Below are positions 55,981 through 64,000 of a stretch of DNA of 64,000 nucleotides, piece by piece. A program made the position numbers and the translations under genes. Below the pieces are notes generated by a model. It was not told where the DNA came from. It saw nothing but the letters and a program-made list of their open reading frames with translations, and ran no database searches. The stretch's first letter is position 1. Every line of letters starts with the position of its first letter. This DNA comes from Fragum whitleyi (lineage: Eukaryota; Mollusca; Bivalvia; Cardiida; Cardiidae): positions 30,856,614 to 30,920,613 of the forward strand of contig OX411547.1 in assembly GCA_948146395.1 (NCBI GenBank). The letters run 5' to 3'.

Positions 55981-57039
55981 ACAACAATACAAAAACATTG
56001 GATTGCAAATATACAGCATAATATTTTCTTGAAAAACCACCTGCAAGTTTATTCCATAGTCAAGAATTTTATTTCAGTTTAAGCCAAGGTTTTGAGGCAA
56101 AAGATTAAGGATTCACTTGATTCCATTACTAGATAGCTCATTAAACATATGCTAACAATTTCTTCAAGATATAATGGGTGTTTATCCATCTATTTTATAG
56201 GCCATAACATATTTCAAATTCTCACTTTCTTCTCAGTAATAAAACCATTTACTGTTTAGGAAAGGCTTCTGCTGTTTGGATACAGTATTTTTGTTTGTAT
56301 TTCCTTCCACTATAGACTATAGACATACAAGTTTAAGTGAGTGATCAAAGATCAATTTTCTTTATAAGTATATAAAAAAAATTTACCTTTAATCACTTAC
56401 TTCAAAGGTTTTGGTTACCCACCTATGACTTTTCATTAAAGGTTATATTTGCTGACTATCCATAAAAATGAGCTAATATTAAAAAATCTGATATTTTGAC
56501 CTTAAATGTAATGACCAGTAACCAAGTGCAGGGCCGGCTGCCAGGGCAAAAATTATGTACATGATACAAAATACATTTAAAATAATTTTGCATAATGAGC
56601 AATATTTATGATGAATCATTGCACATGCAACATGAAATTTGTAGGAATTTGAATTCAAGTAATTGCAATAATTCCTAACAATGATGAACAAGATATTAAT
56701 CTTTTTTCTAATTTAAGTTGGTTTGCCTATAGCATTATTTCAAGGAATCTCATTTAAGCTCTTCTTTAATAATAACAGGCAACAAATAAACCTTGATCTA
56801 TTCTGAAGCTCTATTAACCTAGTTTAAAACAAATTAAATTTCAGAAGACCCAGAATTGTTTAAAGACACTTAGTCTTGTGCATGTCTTTAATGTTTTCTT
56901 GTATTTAGAAAAAAAAATAGTAATGCTGAAATGATGCAGTATAAAACGCATGATCAAACCACCTGCTACTCAAAATCCATAACACTCAGGTAGCTATTAT
57001 TTCCATGTTTTAATTAGAATGATTGATGATGCACTTTTA
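55981..57039. other. AT-rich spacer with a decayed foldback
   Basis: 56335-56405 is a decayed copy of the 32894 foldback (TTTAAGTGAGTGATC..AATCACTTACTTCA). No gene. Confidence 0.35.
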
Positions 57040-57425
57040 TGCATTAAAGGTTTCCCCATGAATGATAATTGTTATGCAAAACTTGTATGCAGATATTCAC
57101 GTTTCCCCTTGAATAATTGGCATGCAAATTTTCTTAGTTTTATGCAGATAAGCTTTCCCTATGAACAGTTGTCATGCAAAATGTTTATGCAGATATGGTG
57201 TCTCCAAGAATAATTATCATGAAATCTTCTTAGTATAATGCAGATAATACAAGGTTCCTCATAAATAATTGTCATGCAAAACTTCTTAGTATAGAGCAGA
57301 TAAGGTGTCTCCATGAATAATTGTTATGCAAAACTTCTTAGTAAAGTGTACATGAATGATTGTCATGCAAAACTTCTTAGTATAATGCAGATAATATGTC
57401 CCCATAAATGATTGTCATGCAGTTT
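57040..57425. repeat. about 60-bp minisatellite, six to seven copies
   Basis: Unit: CCCATGAATGATTGTCATGC, AAAACTTCTTAGTATAATGC, AGATAA. The copies are moderately diverged. Confidence 0.65.
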
Positions 57426-57588
57426 TAAAAACCATATGTCCATCTTTATAATATTCAAATCTAAAGTTCATTAATAATCTTGGATAGAGGGCATATACTT
57501 TCTAGTACACATGCATAATAAGATGCATTACAATTGGTATGTATATGAATATTATGAATAAAAATACTAATGGAAAAAACTACATATG

Positions 57589-57787
57589 AGTCTGTGCAAA
57601 CATCCAGCAGCATAGACAGCCATCTACTGTAAATGTAATGTAACCTGATGGTATACAAGTACTTTAAGACCTTATCGATCTACTAAATGCATTAGTGAAG
57701 ACTCTGGTCAGACTGTGCAGATGCACAGGCTGGCCAGAGTCTTTGCTATGTACATATATGAAATTGTAGGAAATCTCATGCACAGGC
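57589..57787 (+). mobile_element. MITE, AGCCTGTGTGTGACATTTCC family (left end deleted)
   Basis: Right end GGAAATCTCATGCACAGGCT; hairpin AAGACTCTGGTCAGACTGTG..CTGGCCAGAGTCTT. The left terminal repeat is shortened. Confidence 0.6.
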
Positions 57788-58280
57788 TAATTTGATATTG
57801 ATCAATGGTTGCCTGCTTAAATAAGCTAAAAGAATCTGTTATTTCTTCTGTTATAAGTTTGTTAGCAATATGTAATGTTAGAACGAGAACCAAATCAGTC
57901 ACATGTTTTGTCCATTATTGAAATGTATCTGTGTTTTCAAAGTAGGAATACCCTTGTTACTTGGCACGAGATAATATTAGGAAACAATGCTTCTGCTCAT
58001 CCAGAACTAATTCATTAACCTACCACAAGAAAATCAATTAAGCAATCAAAGTGTTATCAAAGATGTCACTGGCGTAACAAACTGTATGCAAAAACTTAGC
58101 TATGTACACATCATATTGTAAAAAAAGTGGAGGGTGGGAGAAGCTACGTACACATTGTATTGTAAAAAAAAGGGAGGGGGTGGGGGGTCGGGGATTTATT
58201 TTATGTATAGCTAGAACTTTAAATTTAAATATAAATTAGAAAAAGATGAGAATTCTGAAAAAAAACCTACTGATCCTTAC
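57788..58280. other. spacer with a G-rich tract
   Basis: 58120-58195 has a duplicated AAGCTA(C/T)GTACACAT..TTGTAAAAAAAG and the G-rich GGGAGGGGGTGGGGGGTCGG, a possible G-quadruplex on the plus strand, just downstream of the orphan exon's donor in its own intron. Confidence 0.4.
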
Positions 58281-58502
58281 CGCAGATCTAGCAGCAATAA
58301 CATAGCCCTCCCTCTTATAAGTTGATGGAATCTCCATCAACATATGAGAGAGAGAGCTGATATAAAACTGGGTGACCCCAGTAGAACCCTCCTCCACAGT
58401 TGGTGCTTTAAGCTTCCTCATGCCTTTAATTGGTATCTCCTTGCATACACAAGATTTTAACAAACTACACCAATGACTGTTACTGTGCAAATTTATCATA
58501 TT
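58281..58502 (-). CDS. orphan internal exon of an unrecognised gene
   Basis: Probable internal exon of 222 nt (74 codons), phase 0 at both ends. The donor GCG|GTAAGG is strong; the chosen acceptor follows a T-rich tract (TTTGTTTGTTGTCAAAG). Other AG choices up to about 58440 are possible, so the 5' edge is uncertain. The product contains HWCSLLKSCVCKEIPIKGMR, KLKAPTVEEGSTGVTQFYIS and SLSHMLMEIPSTYKREGYVI. This is a mixed-composition soluble sequence, unlike the low-complexity frames nearby, and plausibly helical. I do not recognise the family. No partner exon is evident within the window, so the gene probably has very long introns, or this exon is the relic of a retrocopy or duplicate. Confidence 0.5.
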
Positions 58503-58864
58503 CTTTGACAACAAACAAATTTATGACTTTCTCCATGGCCCTATTGTTATTAAGCCCTCTATTCTATTTGTGACCTGAAAGTCTGTGATTCAAGCCTGAC
58601 TGTCCCTCAGAGGATAGTGTTTATGGGCTAAACATTTAAAAGTCAGCCCCAGTCAACCCTGCTGTAGATCTCAGCAGGACTTTCGTCATGTATCCTTGCA
58701 CTATCTCCCGTAATAATTTTTTTAACTAACCATCTTCTGGGGGTGTCGCTCATAGGGGCATGTTGAACAATAGCGACAATATATAAATGGAAATACACAA
58801 AAACCCTGCTGTAGAACTTGACTGCAATGAGTTGGAACCACTAGCTCTCTCTCAGGGTTGTGAA

Positions 58865-59490
58865 AACATCTGGATGACACTTAAGTTTCCATATAGTGAA
58901 AATTAAATTAACTTTGGCACATTTTATCTGTAATTATGATAAGCTCATATCAGAAATTTATGCAATGCTGGAGGTTCTCATTTCATCATAGGGAAGTCAA
59001 GACCTCGTAACTTCAGCTTGAACAAGATGGAGTTACGAGATTTTGACTGCCCAATGACAATATAGTGGTTTCATCTTCTTTGTCTGTTTGTTTGTACTTT
59101 ATTCGCTCATCTGATCACGAAGTGCTCAAGGTGAGCTTTTGTTGTCTTATGACGCCTGTCGTCCATTGTGTGTCATCAACATTTACCTTGTAGACACCCT
59201 AGAGGCCACATTTTTTGCCCGATCAACCTGAAATTGGATCAGAATGATTGTCTTGATGACTCTTAGGCTTCCATAATAATCAAACTGGAATTGATTAGTG
59301 AAAATTGAATTAATTTTGGTAAATTTCATCTGTAATTATGATAAGGTCATATCAGAAACTTTATGCAGTGCTGGAGGTTTTCATTTCATCACTGGGAAGT
59401 CAAAACCTTGTAACTTCAGCTTGATTTTGACTGCCCACTGATGATTTAGTGGTTTTATCTTCTCTGTCTGTTTGTCTGTCTGTCTGTCCA
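58865..59490 (+). repeat. pair of about 215-bp related copies
   Basis: Copies at about 58871-59085 and 59250-59490 share CATCTGTAATTATGATAAG, GCTGGAGGTTCTCATTTCAT, AACTTCAGCTTGA and end in TCTGTTTGT tracts. The intervening 59104-59245 has a GCTCATCTGATCACGAAGTG start of a Helitron-like family. Confidence 0.5.
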
Positions 59491-59605
59491 TTTCCTGTAA
59501 CAACTCCTTCAATAAACGATTGATTTGCATGAAGCTTTTCAAAAATGTTCCTCATCATGTGACTATGCACATATTGTTACCATTTTGTGATACAATTTGA
59601 TTTAA

Positions 59606-59845
59606 ATTTGAATTGGGTTTAATGCCGCTTTCAATTTTTTTTCAGTGATATCACGAAGGCTGGACCACTTACAATGGATTCCTGGTATTTCTCACACCAA
59701 CTACCATTACATCCTTTCCTAGACTCCAGCTGCTATCCCACATAGGTCTACAATTATCAGCCCATTGGTGGGAGTCAAACAGTCGGAAAGAATGAGTGCC
59801 ACTGTTGGGACTCAAACCCAGGACCTCCAGATTGACAGTTTGCTA
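59606..59845 (-). mobile_element. tRNA-derived SINE (minus)
   Basis: Complement of the 30502 family: GGATTCCTGGTATTTCTCAC, CATCCTTTCCTAGACTCCAG, CTGCTATCCCACATAGGTCT; B-box complement GGGACTCAAACCCAGG. Confidence 0.65.
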
Positions 59846-61664
59846 TTTTGTGATACAATGCTGCATCACTGAAAAATGGGCTTTCACTTCATTTTTTTTC
59901 TTATAACTATACAAATATCGGTGTGATAACATCTCATGTGATATTTGTTATGTCACATGGATATTTTTAGAACAATGACATTATGTGGTTATTTTTAGAA
60001 AATAGTATATCTGTTAGAAACATTGATGAAAACAAGGCAAATAGAGGTTATAAGATTAATATAATACGTACTTAGTGTATTGTATGGAAAAATATATAAC
60101 TCAGTTGTAGAAATTGATAATTGTCTCAGCTCATTCCCCCAACCTCGTTAGATTTTTTTTCATACAAAACATTACATGTTTATTATATATATCCCATATA
60201 AGAATTGTGACTCTGGCATTCTTGTTACACTGTTCTATCAATACAATAATGATATGAAATTTCCTAGAGTCTGGACAGATGATGCTATGACATCACATAC
60301 TGTTGAAGAGGTTTAAATTAAGTAAAAACAGCTGTAGATACGACCCTTTGGTTGTTCATCAACAATATTGTTGAAATTATTAGAGGAATGACATTTGGCT
60401 CTACATCGAGTGCTTATTTGGCTTAGGGATTACAAGTCCTTTATTGATCATTCTAATTCTTAATCATCCCTTTTGGTATGACAAGAGTTAATGATCATTC
60501 TAATTCTTAGTCAATCCTTTTCCAAAGCACATTGTTATTGTTGCACATTGTCATTGTTATTCTTAAAGCTCATAACTACAGCTTTGATCAAGCTGCATTT
60601 ACGAGGTTTTAGAATAGCAACCACTCTCTGTCTCTACCAGGTGAAGCCTTGTTACCAAACAAGATCTGAGAAAATTGTAACCTTTATTTTATGGCTGTTT
60701 GGTATTCTGTTTTATTGCTTGTTTGGGAAGGTATTCTACACAGATATGTTGGTCTTTCATGTATCTTGGTATGTTATAATGCCAACATTCCAGCCGAGGC
60801 AAGATGCTCTTCTAGAGATATTAATTGTGCATTCTTGTCTGTACTAGAAAATCTAATCAAGACTACATAGATGTACAGTAAAGAGGGAGTTACACCAATC
60901 TAAAATATCTATACTTGTTTGAATGAGGGTTTTTGTAAGAACTATTGAAATAAATATTTGAACTAATGATAACAAAATTAATCAACCTAGTTATGGAAGG
61001 TTGCTTTATCAACCTTCTCTATACGCTGATGAAGGTGGTGGTACTGTCCTGGGTTCATCTTGCATGGATTTAGATCAAATTTTCACTGAATCTTCCAATT
61101 ATTTTGCATAATAAAAATGAGGTTTGCATGATGTTGTCCTGCTACGTAATTATGTGATGTCAAACATGGTGACTCTGCGTGGTTTTAGTCTGACTCTTAC
61201 AAAACAGGGTCTATGGGTACTCAATAATTAGGATCTTATGGGTCCTTCCTTAAAGTTTTTGAGTCCCTGTTTAAGAGATAGACTATTTTTTTAAGCACAA
61301 AACTTGTTTTTATATGAATTTAGATCTATTTGCTTGTTAAGGGTAGAGAAAGTGTTGGTTATTTATTGACTTTATAAGCCTCAACTTCAGGAAAGAACAG
61401 AAGTAAACAGTCTTCCATTCTTTTCTTAAGTTGATTCCCAGAGAGTCTATGGGACTCACATCACATAGGTTTGAGGGTCCTGACTACTTATTTTTGCGTC
61501 TCACATGTGCAAAAACCTGCATCCCTCAAAACCCTGATCCTCATTCTCTTTTAGAGCAATTCTTCACTGTTTTGCTTTGTAATTTAAATTTTCTGATGCA
61601 GGTGCAATGGTATAAATCATTATTCTATGGTTGTGCTTTAAACTCTAAGACTGGATAATGCAAA
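59846..61664. other. AT-rich spacer, no supported gene
   Basis: A plus-strand open stretch at 60491-60847 (118 codons) with a possible acceptor (CTCTACCAG|GTGAAG, 60634) is hydrophobic and AT-rich; I do not accept it as a gene. No other feature stands out. Confidence 0.3.
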
Positions 61665-61965
61665 CTGTATTTCTCCTATTAAATGCTCCCAGGAGCCTTA
61701 CATAACATGGTCAGGGAGCTTTTATTAAGTATGCATTTTCTGATCTAAAGAATCATTAAAATTTAGGTCTTTTAGGCCCTTTTTCCTTTGATTTTAGGTA
61801 AATTTCCTCTATTTCATATAAATGATTGTTCAGCGAAAATTCATCTCAAATTAGAGAAGAGGTCTCAAAAAGTTCCTAAAATTTAGGCTTTTGAAGTGGG
61901 AATTTTTAGTAAAAAATTTAGGGATGCAACTATAAGGGAGGGCGCTATTATTAGAGGAAATATTG
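61665..61965 (+). mobile_element. intact TA-type MITE (CAGTATTTCCTC family), empty site for the Spy-like element
   Basis: 301 bp, ends CTGTATTTCTCCTATTAA and TTAGAGGAAATATTG, the complement of CAATATTTCCTCTAA. Contains the uninterrupted AAATTT at 61879-61884 where the copy at 35181-36044 has its 561-bp insert. Confidence 0.7.
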
Positions 61966-62922
61966 TACATGTATCACCCTCTCTCTGATATGCTAATGGC
62001 CTCGCCATATCAGATTATTAAAAGTACATTTAAATCATAGTGTGACTTAAAAACCAATGTGCTGTCTTTAAAAGTGCCTTTAGTTAAAAGAATAGAAATG
62101 TAAATTGGAATCCATGGCCTGTTGTTTGATTAGGATGGTGGCTTTGGAATCAGGAGGTGCCTGAGGATCAATTTATCTTGTCCAGATCAAATGAATTTTT
62201 CTGAGCAAAAAAACAACAACTTAATGTTGCTCCTCTCTGTTACCGAGGTGTTTAAATGGGTATCTTTGAGAGTTGAAATACAGTGGCAGTCCAAGATGCA
62301 GTGTTCCTGCAATCTTAATGATCAGTGGTTAAAATGTAGAGTCATGTGAATATGTAAGACATAAAAACCAGACTTTTAAAACTACCTTTTAAACAGCGTG
62401 TTGTCCTTGCAAAAGCACTTAGCAAGTAAGAGTTTATAAAATCCTAACTTTCTTTCAAGCAAGTCCAGTAAACTTATATTTCTGTTATATCAGGACTTTG
62501 TTTAGAGAGGAGGAATGATGGAGATGCAAGATAATTACGAGTGACATTGCTGGGGGCCTGCACTATGTGACAATGATACAAAGTAATTATTTATATTTGG
62601 GAAATATATTTTTCTGGGATTGTTTCATTGATTTTGTCATAGGAATCATTTCCCCTAGGTAATTTTCTATTGACCTGCCACTTGCTTCCTGATTTGTTAT
62701 TTATATCTGCTCATTTACTATGTAGGCAACAAAAAACTATTATAGATGAAAATACTGTATAGCCCAGACAATGGCATGACTAGACAATAGTTATGGGAGC
62801 CTCTAAAGTCAGATTAAAACAAAATTCAAATGTGACCCATTGTGCTAAAAGGACCATCTTGGAAATACAAAAATTATTGACTGTGCACTGACTGGAGCCA
62901 ACAAGCCACATAGTGCAATTTT
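61966..62922. other. AT-rich spacer, no gene
   Basis: No supported frame and no recognised repeat. Confidence 0.3.
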
Positions 62923-63890
62923 TAGCTCAACTATTTTTTGAAAAAAAAAGACATTGTTTTAAACTTGGAATTAGTGTCTGTTGTATTTTTGTTGCTGTCT
63001 GTGTTGAATTTTTTATTGCCCCTGCGTTAATTTGTTGCTGTTTTCTCTTTTGTATTTGTTTTTTGTTGCTGCCCATTTTGTTGTTGCTACCTGTTGTTGC
63101 TGTCTGTGATGTATCTGCTGTTTCTGTCTGTGTTGTATTTGTTGTTACTGTCTGTGTTATATTTGTTTTTTTTTCCTGTATGTGTTGTTTTAGTTATTGT
63201 TTTCTTTCTTGTATTTGTTGTTACTGTCTGTGTTGAATCAGTGTAGTGTTTTGTCTTTCTTTTTGTGTTGTATTTACTGTTGCTATCTGTGTTGTATTTG
63301 GTGCTTTTTTCTGCTGTATTTGATGTTGATGTCTGTGTTGTGTTTTTCTTGCTATTTGTCATGTATTTACTGTTGCTATCTGTGTTATATTTGTTGCTGT
63401 TTTCTGTTGTATTTGATGTTGATGTCTGTCTTGAATTTGTTATTGTCTTCTTTCTTGTATTTGTCTTGATTTTGTTTTTGCTATCTCTGTTGTATTTGTT
63501 GTTGCTGTTTGTTTTGTATTTGTTATTCCCTTCTATACCAAAGGCCAAAAATTGCTGGAAATTATAGAACAAATTCATCTTCTTCTTAACCTTTGAGCCG
63601 ACCAATTTTTAACTTGACAGGGTCCATAATTATGTTCTTAAAATGTAGGTCTACCAAAGTTGTTAAAAGAATTCAATTCCATCAATAACTTGCGTTGCCA
63701 TGGTAAGAGAAAGGTTGAAAATTTACAAAAAATAAACAAAAAAATCAAATTGCAGTAGGACGAAATTAGTCTGTTTCTTTCAAAACTACCCTAAATGTAC
63801 ACCAAACAATCTTTTGTATTCATAACGTGGTTGACAAGTTATGAGTTGACTAACTTAGGTGAGCAATATAGGACCATCATGGGCATCTTG
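62923..63890 (+). mobile_element. Helitron-like element (TAGCTCAACT) with TGTTGTATTTG minisatellite
   Basis: Starts TAGCTCAACTATTTTTTG and ends GAGCAATATAGGACCATCAT..GGGCATCTTG|TTTT, as in the element at 14962-15766. 62975-63535 is a low-complexity minisatellite of TGTTGTATTTGTTGTTGCTG-type units. These lack stop codons, so long open frames exist on both strands. Confidence 0.5.
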
Positions 63891-64000
63891 TTTTTTTTTT
63901 TTTTTTTTTTGTTTCTCTCTGTGTTGCATTTGTTATTTTGTCATGATAAAACTACATCATTTTGTGATCACTCTTGTATAATTAGGGGCATTCTTTTAAA

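Noticed and set aside
60491..60847. 118-codon plus-strand frame, hydrophobic, with a possible acceptor
   Set aside because: AT-rich composition with many Phe/Leu/Ile, no donor or partner exon, no recognisable motif.
61431..61658. 75-codon plus-strand frame ending beside the TA-type MITE
   Set aside because: No splice sites or motif; the text around it (GGGTCTATGGG, CCTCAAAACCCTG) looks repeat-derived.
63087..63605. 172-codon minus-strand frame rich in Asn, Thr, Lys and Tyr
   Set aside because: It is the read-through of a TGTTGTATTTG minisatellite. All frames over the same bases are open because the unit lacks stops.

Overview
This is an AT-rich animal genomic window that is almost entirely transposon-derived, with two short pieces of protein-coding sequence, both on the minus strand. 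The repeat content suggests a marine bivalve mollusc: many Helitron-like 'pearl' elements (a terminal palindrome such as TATACCCCC..GGGGGTATA, a CTGT/CCGT microsatellite, then tandem units of about 145-180 bp), tRNA-derived SINEs, and piggyBac-, pogo- and Spy-like miniature inverted-repeat elements (MITEs). I cannot name a species. No bacterial genes, rRNA, functional tRNA or CRISPR array is visible. Most open frames in the window are chance frames or lie inside repeats.

Genes. The best-supported gene runs on the minus strand from a start codon at 50755 to a stop at 46013. It has four exons whose splice sites and phases agree exactly and encode 140 residues: a small beta-rich Tudor/SH3-like N-terminal module, a charged linker and a C-terminal coiled coil. 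Its 5' end lies in a CpG-rich block (about 50160-51440) carrying two CRE-like sites and an E-box. One missing A in a run of A's in exon 4 would explain the early stop. The shifted frame continues as coiled coil to 45897, close to an ATTAAA signal. A second, unrecognised minus-strand exon lies at 58281-58502 (222 nt, phase 0-0, GTAAGG donor). Two other CpG-rich, low-repeat islands (34020-34870 and 43300-43900) may be promoters or first exons.

Layout. 1-9.1 kb: heat-shock-element-like repeats, a piggyBac-like MITE, two Helitron-like elements, long hairpins and a 152-bp duplication. 9-19 kb: piggyBac-like MITEs, a pogo-like MITE nested in a repeat, a MITE with a strong central hairpin, a Helitron-like element interrupted by a MITE. 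19.4-21.4 kb: a SINE split by a 1.67-kb inverted-repeat transposon packed with CGTGT motifs. 22-28.2 kb: further MITEs, a nuclear-receptor-half-site-rich element and a duplicated 2.8-kb Helitron-like element. 29-40 kb: a SINE nested in a MITE, a tandem 101-bp array, a CpG island, a Spy-like element with its empty site preserved elsewhere in the window, another Helitron-like element. 41-45 kb: a 60-bp minisatellite interrupted by a 2.2-kb low-repeat segment, then a TTCnnGAA-rich block. 45.9-51.4 kb: the gene and its promoter. 51-64 kb: AT-rich sequence, a second TTCnnGAA/minisatellite pair, tandem SINE copies, the orphan exon, and a low-complexity minisatellite at the right edge.

The most informative signals are the nested insertions with internal controls (Spy-like, SINE-in-MITE, transposon-in-SINE), one central hairpin core shared by several MITE families with different ends, and transposon arrays made of transcription-factor half-sites (TCAAGGTCA and TTCnnGAA). 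I found no clearly new protein-coding system.
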